A DNA stretch of 64,000 nucleotides from an uncultured Psychrosphaera sp. (GTDB lineage Bacteria > Pseudomonadota > Gammaproteobacteria > Enterobacterales > Alteromonadaceae), in contig NZ_CANMSK010000019.1 of assembly GCF_947500655.1 (NCBI RefSeq), positions 1 through 64,000 on the forward strand. Direction: 5' to 3'. The position numbers and the translations under genes were made by a program. Numbering within the stretch: the first letter of the stretch is position 1; each line of letters starts with the position of its first letter. The notes below the pieces were generated by a model, which had not been told where the DNA came from, did no database searches, and was given only the letters and a program-made list of their open reading frames with translations. This document shows, piece after piece, positions 8,829-19,500 of the stretch.

Positions 8829-9677
8829 ATGTCGTGTCCTTATTCGAGCAACTATCGTGAGATGGAAGACTCAATCAAAACCGATTTTAAAGACGATATG
8901 TCTTATGCCGATTACCTAAACCTAGAAAAAATACTGTCGGCACAACAACCACAGTCTGATCAGCACGATGAAATGCTGTTTATCGTTATTCATCAAGCTA
9001 GCGAACTTTGGTTAAAATTAGCCGGCCACGAAATAACGGCAGCGGTAACTATGTTGAAAAATTCGGAGTTTGGCCCAGCCTTTAAAGTTATTTCCCGTGT
9101 AAAACAGATTTTTATTCAATTAACCCAGTCCTGGAATATTTTATCGACCTTAACGCCCGTGGATTATTTAAAGTTTAGAGACTCATTAGGTCACTCATCA
9201 GGCTTTCAATCTCATGGCTATCGCAAGATGGAGTTTTTATTAGGCAATAAAAACCAAGACTTGATCAAAGTTCATGAAAGTAACTCTGGTGCTTACGATG
9301 AACTAACCACGATATCAAATGCCCCGAGTATTTATGATGAAGTGATTAGAATTATGGCTGCATCTGGTTTTGATATTGATAAGAACATGCTTGAGCGTGA
9401 CTTTAACCAGCCGTATCAAAGTAACGAGTCGGTATTAAATGCGTGGTTAGAAGTTTACCGAAATGCAGATAAACACTTTGAATTGTATGAATTAGCAGAA
9501 AAGTTAATGGATATTGAAGATGCGTTCCAACAGTGGCGCTTTAAACATATGTATACGGTTCAACGAGTAATTGGTAATAAGATGGGAACCGGCGGTTCTT
9601 CTGGTGTGGCTTTTCTTAAAAAAGCGTTAGATATTAGTTTTTTCCCAGAATTATTAGAACTAAGAACGCAATTATAA
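8829..9677 (+). CDS. kynA: Tryptophan 2,3-dioxygenase
   Basis: A heme enzyme that opens the indole ring of L-tryptophan to N-formylkynurenine, the first step of the kynurenine pathway. The 282 residues match bacterial enzymes. HDEMLFIVIHQASELWLK holds His55, equivalent to the active-site histidine of the Xanthomonas enzyme. DSLGHSSGFQSHGYRKMEF is the substrate-binding signature. The proximal heme histidine is in RFKHMYTVQRVIG, followed by the conserved GTGGSSG loop. An AGGAG sequence eight bases upstream fixes the ATG. Kynurenine formamidase and kynureninase genes are not in this window. Confidence 0.96.
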   Translation: MSCPYSSNYREMEDSIKTDFKDDMSYADYLNLEKILSAQQPQSDQHDEMLFIVIHQASELWLKLAGHEITAAVTMLKNSEFGPAFKVISRVKQIFIQLTQSWNILSTLTPVDYLKFRDSLGHSSGFQSHGYRKMEFLLGNKNQDLIKVHESNSGAYDELTTISNAPSIYDEVIRIMAASGFDIDKNMLERDFNQPYQSNESVLNAWLEVYRNADKHFELYELAEKLMDIEDAFQQWRFKHMYTVQRVIGNKMGTGGSSGVAFLKKALDISFFPELLELRTQL

Positions 9678-9696
9678 GACGGTAAAAACGACTTCA

Positions 9697-9719
9697 GCTC
9701 ACTTTGTATTAAAGTGAGC
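9697..9719 (+). terminator. Terminator after kynA
   Basis: A perfect 9-bp stem GCTCACTTT (9697-9705) and AAAGTGAGC (9711-9719) with a five-base loop, 20 bases after the kynA stop. The tail TTACTTTAATT is only moderately T-rich. On the other strand a TTTTT run follows, so it may also serve the converging kinase gene. Confidence 0.65.
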
Positions 9720-9735
9720 TTACTTTAATTAGGTG

Positions 9736-11391
9736 TTAGCTATTACCGCTTATCTCTGCGACAGCTTGTAGAAGTGCATCTTTTAAATCGTCTAACAAAA
9801 TAGGTTTAGTTAAAAAGTTATTAAACAGCTTCTTGTCTTCACTTGTTCTATACACATCCGCGGTTAATGCCAATATATAACTTTTGATATTCAGTGCTTT
9901 AATGTTCTGTGTAGTTTCAACGCCATCTATTCCTGGCAGATTGATATCCATCAAAATCACATCGTATTGATGGGTTTTTAAATCATCTAATGCCTCTTCG
10001 CCAGAGCCTACAATATTGGCGGTAACCTTTAACGACTTGAGCATGGCTATTATCACCATTTGATTTACTTTGTTATCTTCAACAACCAATATGGATAACT
10101 TCGAAAGTGTCGCTAAATCTAATTGACTTGTCTCTTTTTTCATTGCCGATGTAACGTCTGGAATTTCAAAAGGTAGCTCAAAGGATACCGAGGTTCCTTT
10201 ACCGAGCTCACTTTTTAAGTTAATACTTCCCCCCATCAGGTCTATCAGCCCTTTCGTAATAGAAAGCCCCAATCCTGTTCCTTCCGTTTTATTTGAACCA
10301 ACCTGTGTGTATTTATTAAATAACAGCGCTTGTTCTTCAGGACTAATACCTACACCTTCGTCAGTCACGGTAATACTTAACATATTCCTGTTGACCGAAA
10401 CCGTTAGTTTTATCGACTTATTAGCTGGGGTAAATTTTATCGCATTACCTAAAATATTTGTTAATACCTGACCAAGTTTAGGTTCATCGATAATAACCAA
10501 TTCTGGAGCTGGCTCAGACTGACTGAAGTTATATTCTTTGCTGTAATTTATTAATTTTGCTTTAGCTTTACCAGAAAGTGAAATAAAAATATTATTTATG
10601 TATTGCAACAGATGACATTCAACCGGTTCTAACTCCATTTTTCCGGCTTCAATTTTACTTAAATCTAGAATGGAGTTAATAATATTCAATAATTGTTTGC
10701 CACTGAAATCAATCTGTTCGATAAAGTCATATTGCTCAGCAAACTTTTCTTTTAGCTCTTTGTTTTCTAAAATTAATCCCGACAAACCGATTATGGCATT
10801 TAATGGTGTGCGTATTTCATGGGATGCATTTGATAAAAACTCGGTTTTGTAATTATTGGCAATTTCTAACTTTTTATTATTCATTCTCAGTTCTAATTGA
10901 GAAATAACTTCCCTACCTAATATGGTTAGTGCTTTTTTTTGACTGGAAGTTAATTTTTTAGGCTTATCGCTAATAACACATAAGGTACCTATTTTTTGTC
11001 CACTAGGAGAAACCAAAGGTGTGCCTGCGTAAAAACGAATATTTGGATCTGAGGTGACTAAGGGGTTATCAAAGAAGCGTTCATCTTTTAATGCGTTTTG
11101 AACTTCAAACAAGTCATCTTGTAAAATAGCATGGGAACAAAATGCGATATCTCTATCTGTCGAATCAACATCCACGCCCACTTTAGATTTAAACCACTGT
11201 CTATCTGGATCTACCAAACTAATAAGCGATATGGGGGTCTCGCAAATTTCAGATGCCAATAAGGTTAAATCATCAAATGCCTTTTCTGATTCAGTATCTA
11301 AAATCTCATATTCAAATAGTGCTTTTAAGCGTTCATTTTCATCTATTGGTTTAGTCGCAGACTTCAAAATATTTTCCTTTTCTGAATGCAT
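9736..11391 (-). CDS. Soluble hybrid histidine kinase: GAF, HisKA, HATPase, receiver
   Basis: A 551-residue signalling protein without membrane segments. Residues about 25-170 form a GAF domain (ERLKALFEYEILDTESEKAF at its start, later GTPLVSPSGQKIGTLCVI). The H-box [18 protein letters not shown] places the phospho-histidine at His191. The ATPase part shows ILGNAIKF, DEGVGISPEEQ and GTGLGLSI. The C-terminal receiver has VVEDNKVNQM, the phospho-acceptor aspartate in ILMDINLPGIDG, and FLTKPI. No partner regulator or output gene is adjacent, so its pathway is unknown. The ligand of the GAF domain cannot be told from the sequence. Confidence 0.9.
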   Translation of the reverse strand: MHSEKENILKSATKPIDENERLKALFEYEILDTESEKAFDDLTLLASEICETPISLISLVDPDRQWFKSKVGVDVDSTDRDIAFCSHAILQDDLFEVQNALKDERFFDNPLVTSDPNIRFYAGTPLVSPSGQKIGTLCVISDKPKKLTSSQKKALTILGREVISQLELRMNNKKLEIANNYKTEFLSNASHEIRTPLNAIIGLSGLILENKELKEKFAEQYDFIEQIDFSGKQLLNIINSILDLSKIEAGKMELEPVECHLLQYINNIFISLSGKAKAKLINYSKEYNFSQSEPAPELVIIDEPKLGQVLTNILGNAIKFTPANKSIKLTVSVNRNMLSITVTDEGVGISPEEQALLFNKYTQVGSNKTEGTGLGLSITKGLIDLMGGSINLKSELGKGTSVSFELPFEIPDVTSAMKKETSQLDLATLSKLSILVVEDNKVNQMVIIAMLKSLKVTANIVGSGEEALDDLKTHQYDVILMDINLPGIDGVETTQNIKALNIKSYILALTADVYRTSEDKKLFNNFLTKPILLDDLKDALLQAVAEISGNS

Positions 11392-11465
11392 TACGATTTA
11401 TTAAGATCTTTCTTTTGTATCTATAGCATGGCACCTGATTTAAATTTTGCGTAATTTGTTATTTA

Positions 11466-11756
11466 TTATTTATTTAACTCATTAAAACGAGCTAACTGTT
11501 CCGGTGTAGCCGGCAGCTGATGTTTCTCTTTCCATTGTGAATATGACATACCATAAACTTGTTCACGTGCTGTATCCAATTCGACATCAACCCCTAGCTT
11601 TTCAGCTTCTTGAACTGTCCATTTAGAAAAGCAGTTTCGGCAAAAGCCCGCTAGGTTCATCAACTCTATGTTTTGCACATCTTTTCGACTATCTAAATGC
11701 GCTAATAAACGACGAAATACTGCGGCTTGAATTTCTATTTCTTTATCCATGATCAA
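11466..11756 (-). CDS. DUF1244 family protein
   Basis: A small 96-residue protein of the DUF1244 family, widespread in proteobacteria and of unknown function. It keeps the recognisable order of an N-terminal helix (IEIQAAVFRRLLAHLDSR), the NLAGFCRNCFSKW segment with two cysteines, and the GMSYSQWKEKHQ stretch. The first two codons read Met-Ile-Met, so translation may begin at 11756 or at 11750. A strong terminator separates it from the upstream peptidase gene, so it is probably transcribed on its own. Confidence 0.82.
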   Translation of the reverse strand: MIMDKEIEIQAAVFRRLLAHLDSRKDVQNIELMNLAGFCRNCFSKWTVQEAEKLGVDVELDTAREQVYGMSYSQWKEKHQLPATPEQLARFNELNK

Positions 11757-11830
11757 TCTTCTAATTATGAGTTAATTTGTGGCGCTAGCTTAAATCAATT
11801 TGTTTATTGGTTCTATGCCCAACACAAATA

Positions 11831-11866
11831 AAAAAGGCGACTAACTCAGAAGTTAGTCGCCTTTTT
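11831..11866. terminator. Strong bidirectional-type terminator
   Basis: An 11-bp perfect stem GGCGACTAACT (11836-11846) and AGTTAGTCGCC (11851-11861) is flanked by AAAAA and TTTTT. It lies just downstream of the DPP-IV-like gene on the minus strand and isolates it from the DUF1244 gene. Confidence 0.9.
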
Positions 11867-11895
11867 ATATAATGTATAAATTTACTATAAAGCGC

Positions 11896-14253
11896 TTATT
11901 TTACTAGGAGATTCTTTTCAAAGAAATTAACCATAAGTCTGGCTCTGTGTAAGCTAGTGCCTTTGCCTTCACGTAAACTATGTGAACGATTTGGATAAGA
12001 CATAAACTCAAACTGTTTATCGTATTTTACCAGTTCATTTATCAATCGCTCTGACCCCTGATAATGAACATTGTCATCTCCGGTTCCATGGATTAATAAT
12101 AATTTACCCGTTAGGTTTTTAGCAAAATGTACCGGAGAACTGTTGTCGTAGCTTTCTGGATCAGTATTTGGATTACCTGCATAACGCTCTTGGTAAATAG
12201 TGTCGTATAAACGAATATCTGGAACTGGAGCTGATGCAATACCAACATGGTATTTATCACCGTGGCGGAATAACAAGTTTAGCGTTGAGCTACCACCCCC
12301 AGAATGTCCCCAAACACCAACGCGGTCAGTATCAATAACAGACCAACGCTCTGCCATAGCATCTAATGCATCGGCTTGATCTTGTACTGTCACAATACCT
12401 ATTTTTTTATAAATAGATTTGCGCCAATCTCGACCTTTTGGAGCACGAGTTCCTCGGTTATCAACCGAAGCAACAATAAATCCTTTTTGCGTTAACAAAG
12501 ATTTATATAAGTAGTTTCCGCCTTCCCAACGGTCTTGAACTGTAGAGCCCCAAGGTTCGCCGTAAACGTAAAAAACGATAGGATATTTTTTAGATTTATC
12601 CATATGAGGTGGGAACATAATATAGCCATCTAACTTAGTGCCATCTTTAGCTGCTACATTAAAGAACTCATGAGCTGGCAGTTCTACTTTAGCTAGTTTT
12701 GCTTTTAATTCTTTGTTTTCAACTAATACTTTAACCGTTGAATGATCGGCAACTTTTATTATCTGTTTTGTTGGCGGTACACCATAACTAGAATGGGTAT
12801 GCACAGCCCAAGATGTATCTTGTGACATATAATAAGAGTTTGAACCATCTAATGACTCAGGTGTTACACGAACTGGTTTTGCTGAACCATCTAACGTTGC
12901 TTTAAACAAGTATCTTTGGCCAGGATCGTTAGGTGATGCAGTAAAGTAAAGAACGTTGTTTTCTTCATTCATGGCTAACATATCAACAATGTCGTATTCA
13001 CCAGGTGTTAAATCAACAATTGTTTTTCCATCACGAGATACACGATAAAGGTGACGCCATCCGTCACGCTCGCTGTGCCAAACAAAGTATTCGCCATCTT
13101 CTGACCACTTAGCATCATAAAACCATTCTAAAAACGCATCATCTTTGTCTTCTAGAATATTCGCTAACTTGTTGTTCTCCCAGTCAAACAACCACAAAGT
13201 ATTATGGTTCTGTGGACGATTAACATCTTGAATTAATAAGTCTTTACTATTACCAGCCCAACTAATTCTAGGAATATAGCGGTCACGATTATCATCACCT
13301 AACTCAGCCCAACGCGTTTTTTTATCCGCAAGTTTTACCACACCAACTTTAACCGCTGAGTTTTGCTCACCAGCTTTAGGGTATGGGAATTCTGTTAATT
13401 CAGGGTAAAGTGATTTAGTGTTGTTGATCATGGTGAAATATTTAACACCAGATGTATCTAGCTGCCAGTATGCAATATTGGCACTGTCTGGACTCCAACG
13501 GAAACCATCACGAATTGAGAATTCTTCTTCGTAAACCCAGTCAAAATTACCATTAACTGTATTTTCATTCCCATCGATTGTTAGCGCAGTAACGGTTTGT
13601 TTGCCTACCATTTCTGTATAGATATTATTATCTGCTACATAAGCAATACGTTTGCTGTCAGGTGAAAACTTAGCAAACATTAAATTAGAGGCTTTTGGCG
13701 TTTTGCCACCTAATTGATACAAGGCTGATGTTTCTAGATTCAACACCCAATAATCACCACGGCTACGCGAACGCCATACTTTTTCACTATTAGTGAAAAT
13801 CATTAACCACTTACCATCTTTTGACCATTGATAATCTTCGATAGAAAGAGGTTCTTTTTCACCCGTTGGAATTAGCTTTTCAAATTCAACAAGTACATTG
13901 CGCCCCGTTGCATCTGGGCCATAAAACACAATATCGTTACCGCTAATACCATGTTCATCGTCTGAGTTTTCAGTTTTAGTATCGGCTTCGCTATTTGCTT
14001 TCTCTGCGTCATCAGATGCAACCTCACGTTCTTCTAAAACCGTATAACCAGAGCCATCGTTTAACCATCTAAAGTAAGAACTTCGCTCACCGCTAAAGGT
14101 TTTATCTTTATAAATATCTTCAAGAGTAATTTGTTCTATCCCCTGTGTTGAGTTTTGAGACTCTGAATTACCACACGCTTGTATTAATACACCCGCGGCA
14201 ATAATAGAGAACACTTTAAATACCGGCGCCCTAAATACATTTAGACTTTTCAT
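11896..14253 (-). CDS. Dipeptidyl-peptidase IV-like S9B serine peptidase, lipoprotein
   Basis: A 785-residue exopeptidase predicted to cut X-Pro or X-Ala dipeptides from peptide N-termini outside the cytoplasm. The N-terminus has a lipoprotein signal ending in the lipobox LIQAC (Cys27). A short acidic stretch (DDAEKANSEADTKTENSDDE) follows, then the beta-propeller DPPIV_N domain. The C-terminal alpha/beta hydrolase carries Ser651 in GHSGGGS, Asp726 in GTGDDN and His758 in NRSHS. Their spacing (75 and 32 residues) is close to that of human DPP4. The propeller motif WVYEEEF resembles the double-glutamate motif that binds the peptide N-terminus. It is followed by a strong terminator and appears monocistronic. 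Confidence 0.93.
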   Translation of the reverse strand: MKSLNVFRAPVFKVFSIIAAGVLIQACGNSESQNSTQGIEQITLEDIYKDKTFSGERSSYFRWLNDGSGYTVLEEREVASDDAEKANSEADTKTENSDDEHGISGNDIVFYGPDATGRNVLVEFEKLIPTGEKEPLSIEDYQWSKDGKWLMIFTNSEKVWRSRSRGDYWVLNLETSALYQLGGKTPKASNLMFAKFSPDSKRIAYVADNNIYTEMVGKQTVTALTIDGNENTVNGNFDWVYEEEFSIRDGFRWSPDSANIAYWQLDTSGVKYFTMINNTKSLYPELTEFPYPKAGEQNSAVKVGVVKLADKKTRWAELGDDNRDRYIPRISWAGNSKDLLIQDVNRPQNHNTLWLFDWENNKLANILEDKDDAFLEWFYDAKWSEDGEYFVWHSERDGWRHLYRVSRDGKTIVDLTPGEYDIVDMLAMNEENNVLYFTASPNDPGQRYLFKATLDGSAKPVRVTPESLDGSNSYYMSQDTSWAVHTHSSYGVPPTKQIIKVADHSTVKVLVENKELKAKLAKVELPAHEFFNVAAKDGTKLDGYIMFPPHMDKSKKYPIVFYVYGEPWGSTVQDRWEGGNYLYKSLLTQKGFIVASVDNRGTRAPKGRDWRKSIYKKIGIVTVQDQADALDAMAERWSVIDTDRVGVWGHSGGGSSTLNLLFRHGDKYHVGIASAPVPDIRLYDTIYQERYAGNPNTDPESYDNSSPVHFAKNLTGKLLLIHGTGDDNVHYQGSERLINELVKYDKQFEFMSYPNRSHSLREGKGTSLHRARLMVNFFEKNLLVK

Positions 14254-14474
14254 CTATAGTTCCTATTCAATTCTTAGAATTATTTAATCGCGATAAAGAT
14301 ATACCATTGGTTATTAAAACTAAAGCGAACAAAGGCTAAGATACTATGAACACACATAAAATAAGGAGCAATGACTGAAATTTTGGACGATATAAGTAGG
14401 TATATATAGGAAGATACGATTAACGGGTGTGTAAAATTTAGCTATGAAGGTTTAGTTGTTAACATCAGCTAAAT

Positions 14475-15116
14475 TTAATCAACCTTGTTAGCAACTTGAG
14501 TTAAACCGATTGAGAATACTTGGCAGACTTGTTCAATCACAACCTCAAGCTCTTCATCTGATAAAGCAGGTTTCCATTTTATAACCGGTTCCCAATAAGT
14601 CAGTTGTTTAAGACTTCCGTAAAACATAGTAGATGCTGTTTTGGCTGACAAGCTACCTAAAACGCCAGCTGCTTCTGCCGTTGTAAACCAATCAGACATG
14701 CCTTTTTCGCAAAATTTAAATTTTTCATCAACTCTTTCTGCAGCTTCTTTAGAACGCATTGATTCTATGATCACTATGCGAGACAAAGTAACATAATCTT
14801 CGCATTTAGTGCGTTTCACGGCTTCATGCGCCAGATACTTAAGTTGGTCAAAAATAGGCACATCAGCTTGATACTGGTATTTATTTAAGTCATGGATAGT
14901 GCTTAACAATAAGTCGACAACATCATCAAACAAATCACATTTACTGGCGTAATTTTTATACAAGGTACGTTTTGACACCTGACCGCTTTTTGCAATTTGC
15001 TCCATGGTCGTCCCCATAACACCACATTTTGCAAACTCAACAATAGCAGCATTAAGTATGTCACTTTGTTTAGCATTACATTGCTCTAGACTATGTTTAG
15101 AGTTATAGGGTTTCAT
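14475..15116 (-). CDS. TetR-family repressor of the adjacent RND pump (predicted)
   Basis: A 213-residue TetR/AcrR-type protein. The N-terminal helix-turn-helix is VEFAKCGVMGTTMEQIAKSG followed by QVSKRTLYKNYASKCDLF, a clear match to the family signature. The C-terminal half is all-helical and varies by ligand. It is divergent from the RND membrane-fusion and pump genes, the classic arrangement of a local efflux repressor. The 137-bp gap between them contains a long inverted repeat that is a good operator candidate. An imperfect hairpin overlaps the stop codon. Confidence 0.88.
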   Translation of the reverse strand: MKPYNSKHSLEQCNAKQSDILNAAIVEFAKCGVMGTTMEQIAKSGQVSKRTLYKNYASKCDLFDDVVDLLLSTIHDLNKYQYQADVPIFDQLKYLAHEAVKRTKCEDYVTLSRIVIIESMRSKEAAERVDEKFKFCEKGMSDWFTTAEAAGVLGSLSAKTASTMFYGSLKQLTYWEPVIKWKPALSDEELEVVIEQVCQVFSIGLTQVANKVD

Positions 15117-15198
15117 AAAAGGTTACTGCCTTGCATTAATTAACAAAATTTGTTTTTAGAACGTATTTAACAATCTATTTATTATTTTATTCTAAGTA

Positions 15199-15253
15199 AA
15201 GTAAACGACACCGTGTACTCGATGTTTTTTTTAGTATACACTATCGTTTACTT
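15199..15253. promoter_or_regulatory. Inverted repeat, candidate TetR operator
   Basis: Two 20-base arms (15199-15218 and 15234-15253) are inverted repeats with 16 of 20 positions matching, separated by 15 bases containing a T8 run. The shared outer core is TCGTTTACTT. The site sits between the divergent TetR and RND genes, 52 bases before the predicted RND start. Binding by the neighbouring TetR protein is inferred. Confidence 0.62.
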
Positions 15254-15304
15254 TTGCTTAACCCTTATTTTTATTTTACTTATCAATTAAGTTTGGAAAC
15301 CAAT

Positions 15305-16498
15305 ATGCGAATTAAAAACCATCCGGCTTTAACCCCGCTAAAACTAGCGGCTTTAGGAGTATTTTCAACTTTCATCGTAAGTTGTGGTGAAGCCCCTGCT
15401 GGCGCCCAAGGTGGAATGCCTCCTGCTAATGTAAAAGTTATATCTGCTACAACACAAGACGTACCTTTTGATATTGAATTACCAGCTACCCTTTCTGGTT
15501 CAAAAGAAGTTGAAGTAAGAGCTCGCGTTGGTGGGATCTTAACTTCACGTAATTTTGATGAAGGTCAAGCGGTTACTAAAGGACAGTCTTTATTTACAAT
15601 CGACATTAAACCTTATCAATTAGCAGTAGCACATGCCGAAGCGTTATTAGATAGCGCAGAAGCCACCTTATCTAAAGCTAAAAAAGACGTTACTCGTCTA
15701 TCACAACTTAAAAACAACAAATCTATTTCTCAAAGTGACTTTGATAGCGCACAAGCTTCTGTTGAAGTGGCAGCTGCAAATGTAAGTAAAGCAAAGATAG
15801 AATTAAAACAAGCCAAACTAAACTTAGACTATGCTCAAGTAAAATCACCAGTAAATGGTGTTATGGGTAGAGAATTTGTTTCTGAAGGTACTTATGTAAC
15901 CGGTCCTGCATTATTACTAAGCCAAATTACTCAATTGGATCCAATTAGAGTTCGTTTTGGTTTGTCTGAACGTGAGCAACTAGCTATGCGTACTGACCAA
16001 GCAGCAGGCAACTTAACATTACCAAAAGATGGTCACTGGGATGCAAGCATCAAATTACAAGATGGTTCAGTTTATCCTCACGCTGGTTCTGTTAACTTCA
16101 GCGATATACGAATTAACCAATATACAGGTACAAGTGAACTACAAGCGGTTGTTGCTAATCCTGAGTTTAGCTTACGCCCTGGTCAATTTGTTCGTATAAC
16201 ACTTTCTGGCGCTGTGCGTAAAAATGCATTCTTAGTTCCACAACGTGCTGTTCTAGATAGTGGCACTGGTAAGTTTGTTTACTTAGCGACAAAAAATGCT
16301 AAAGGCATGACCGTTGCGCTACCTGCACCAGTACAAGTTGGTGAATGGATTAAACAAGAAGTTGACGGTGAAATTCAAAATTATTGGGTAATTCGTTCAG
16401 GCCTTAAGTTAGATGACCAAGTGATCATTGATGGCATGGCTCGTATTTTCTTCCCAGGAATGCCTGTAGCCGTAGCTGATAATAGCCAAGCTCAATAA
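15305..16498 (+). CDS. RND efflux membrane-fusion protein, lipoprotein
   Basis: A periplasmic adaptor that links an RND pump to an outer-membrane channel. An in-frame start exists at 15254, but the ATG at 15305 fits better. It is preceded by GGAAA and opens a lipoprotein signal peptide ending in FIVSC, with Cys28 of the mature start. The barrel-sandwich half-motifs (VGGILTSRNFDEGQAVTKGQSLF near residue 70, and SPVNGVMGREFVSEGTYV later) flank an alpha-hairpin with QLKNNKSISQSDFDSAQ. A beta-barrel domain with RPGQFVRI follows. It is the first gene of a two-gene operon, 12 bases from the pump. The outer-membrane factor is not encoded nearby. Confidence 0.92.
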   Translation: MRIKNHPALTPLKLAALGVFSTFIVSCGEAPAGAQGGMPPANVKVISATTQDVPFDIELPATLSGSKEVEVRARVGGILTSRNFDEGQAVTKGQSLFTIDIKPYQLAVAHAEALLDSAEATLSKAKKDVTRLSQLKNNKSISQSDFDSAQASVEVAAANVSKAKIELKQAKLNLDYAQVKSPVNGVMGREFVSEGTYVTGPALLLSQITQLDPIRVRFGLSEREQLAMRTDQAAGNLTLPKDGHWDASIKLQDGSVYPHAGSVNFSDIRINQYTGTSELQAVVANPEFSLRPGQFVRITLSGAVRKNAFLVPQRAVLDSGTGKFVYLATKNAKGMTVALPAPVQVGEWIKQEVDGEIQNYWVIRSGLKLDDQVIIDGMARIFFPGMPVAVADNSQAQ

Positions 16499-16510
16499 TA
16501 AGGATAACTT

Positions 16511-19500
16511 ATGTTTTCTAAGTTTTTTATCGATAGACCAATCTTTGCATTTGTCATATCTATTATCATTGTATTGGCAGGTTTGGCAGCTATGCGTAGC
16601 TTGCCAATTTCACAATACCCTGAGATTTCACCACCTGTAGTACAAGTAACGGCAGTTTATCCTGGCGCATCTGCTGATGTCTTATCAGAAACCGTAGCGG
16701 CACCGATTGAAAATGCAATTACCGGTGTTGAAGACATGATGTATATGTCTTCTACCTCTTCAAGTGCAGGCGCAGTGACTATTTCTGTTACCTTTGAAAT
16801 AGGGACTGATATCGACCAAGCAACGGTTAATGTGAGTAACCGTGTTAAACAAGTTGAAGCTCGCCTACCTGAGCAAACCGTTCGCCAAGGTGTACAAGTA
16901 CAAAAAGCCTCTTCTAGTTTCTTACAAATCCATGCGTTTTATTCGTCGGATGGTAGTCGATCTAGTTTATGGACATCAAACTACGTTACGTTAAATATCC
17001 TAGATAAAGTCAAACGTATTAAAGGTACTACTGGTATCACTGTATTTGGCGCAAAAGATTACGCTATGCGTATTTGGCTTAGACCAGATGTAATGAGTCA
17101 ATTAAAAGTGACGGTACCTGAAGTAGCAGCAGCGGTTGGGAGCCAGAACTCTCAATATGCAGCTGGTAAAATAGGTGCGACTCCAACGTTAAGTTCTCCT
17201 CAAGAATTAGTTTATAGCGTTACAGCTCAAGGACGTTTAACAGACGTGAGTGAGTTTGAAGATATTATTATCCGTTCAAATCCAGATGGTAGTTCATTAC
17301 GCTTAAAAGATATTGCACGTGTTGAGTTAGGTGCTAAAGACTATAACTTCAAAGGTACGTTTAATGGCCATGAAGCGGTGTTATTAGGTGTGTTTTTAGC
17401 GCCAGGTGCAAACGCGATTGAAGTGGCTAAAAATGTAACTGACTTAATTGATGAAGCTAAAGAAAGCTTCCCTATGGGGCTTGAACATACTACATCATTC
17501 GACACGACCAAGTTTGTTGAAGTATCAATAAAAGAAGTACTAAAAACATTAGCTGAAGCAATGCTATTAGTATTCCTCGTTGTTTATTTATTCTTACAAA
17601 ACTGGCGTGCAACCTTAATTCCTATTTTAGCCGTTCCAGTATCTTTACTTGGTACCTTTGCGGGTATGTATATGCTGGGTTACTCAATCAATACATTAAC
17701 CTTATTTGGTATGGTGTTATCGATTGGTATTGTGGTGGACGATGCGATTGTTGTACTAGAAAACGTTGAACGTATTATGCACGAAGAAGGTTTAAGTGCA
17801 CGTGAAGCCTCGATTAAAGCAATGAAAGAAGTTAGCGGACCGGTTGTTGCGATTGTATTAGTACTATGTTCAGTTTTTGTTCCTATCGCCTTCTTGGGTG
17901 GCTTAACCGGCGAGTTGTTCCGCCAGTTTGCTATTACCATTTCAATTGCCGTAACTTTATCGGGTGTTGTCGCACTTACAATGACACCGGCCCTTTGTGT
18001 ACTTATATTAAAACAAGAGCATAAACAAACCGCCCCATTCTTCCTTTGGTTTAACCGAACGTTTACGGCAATCACAGGAAAATATGTTGGTGGTGTAAGT
18101 TTCTTTATTCGCCGTGGTTTATTAGCTCTAACTTTAGTTGTTGGCATGGTGGCAATCACTGGCTTAATGTGGAAAAGTACGCCAGGTTCATTAGTACCTG
18201 AAGAAGACCAAGGTTTCTACATATCAGCAATATTTTTACCTGATGGTTCATCATTAGAACGTACAAAAGCTGTTGTTGATGAAGTTTCTGCCGCAATAAA
18301 ATCAAATCCAGCCAACCTTAACGTTGTTGCTTTTACTGGTTTTGACTTTATCGGTGGCGGATTTAAAACAAGTGCTGCAACTATGTTTGTGATGCAAAAA
18401 GATTGGAGCGAACGAGATCAAGATACCACCTCTTTAGTTGGTGAATTGTTTATGAAAACAGCTCATATCAAAGAAGCCTTAGTTCTTGCCTTTAATCCAC
18501 CTGCAATTCGAGGTTTAGGCAGCACAGGTGGATTTGAAGTTTACTTACAAAGCAAAGGTAATGACAGTACTGCAGAATTAAAACAAGGTATGCAACTTCT
18601 TATGGGGGCGGCTCGTCAAAGCCCTATTTTATCTGGAATACAGACGCTTTGGCGTCCTAATGCTCCACAAATAAATGTTGATGTTGACCGTGAACAAGCT
18701 CGTGCTATGGGTATTGAAATTGGTGATGCCTTTACAGCCTTAGCTGGAAACTTGGGTACTTACTATGTAAACGACTTTAATAAGTTTGGTCGCGCATGGC
18801 AGGTTATTATGTCTGCAGAAGCTGAATTTAGAGACTCTCCTGAAGACATAGGCAGAATTTATGTGAAAAGTAACTCTGGTGATATGGTTCCTATTACAGC
18901 GTTTTCAGATATTGAATTTAGCCGCGGTCCAGAAAGCCAAGATAGATACAATAACCTACCAGCAGTTAAGTTAATTGGTAGTGCTGCTCCAGGTTATAGT
19001 TCTGGTCAAGCCATTGCTGAATTAGAACGTATTGCGAAAGAAGTATTACCGCCGAACTTAGCCTATGAATGGACTAGTGCGGCTTTCCAAGAAAAGCAAA
19101 GTTCAGGTACCACAGGTATCGCATTAGGTTTAGCCGTTATTATGGTGTTCCTAATATTAGCTGCCTTGTATGAGCGTTGGTCGTTACCAATTTCTGTATT
19201 GTTGGCATTGCCATTTGGTACTTTCGGAGCTCTAATTTCGGTTTGGATTGCAGGCTTAACAAATGATGTTTACTTCCAAATTGGTCTAGTTACGTTATTA
19301 GGGCTCGCCAGTAAGAATGCCATACTAATTGTTGAGTATGCCTTGATGAAGTATCAGGAAGGTTGGAGTGCGAGTACAGCAGCGCTGGAAGCTGCACGCT
19401 TACGTTTTAGACCAATCATAATGACTTCACTTGCCTTTATTCTTGGTGTTGTGCCTCTTGTACTAAGTTCTGGTGCTGGAGCTGGTGCTCGTCATAGTGT

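Noticed and set aside
17680..18159. A 159-codon frame antisense to the RND pump
   Set aside because: The Thr/Ile/Pro-rich composition is typical of the reverse frame of hydrophobic codons. It lies within a certain gene.
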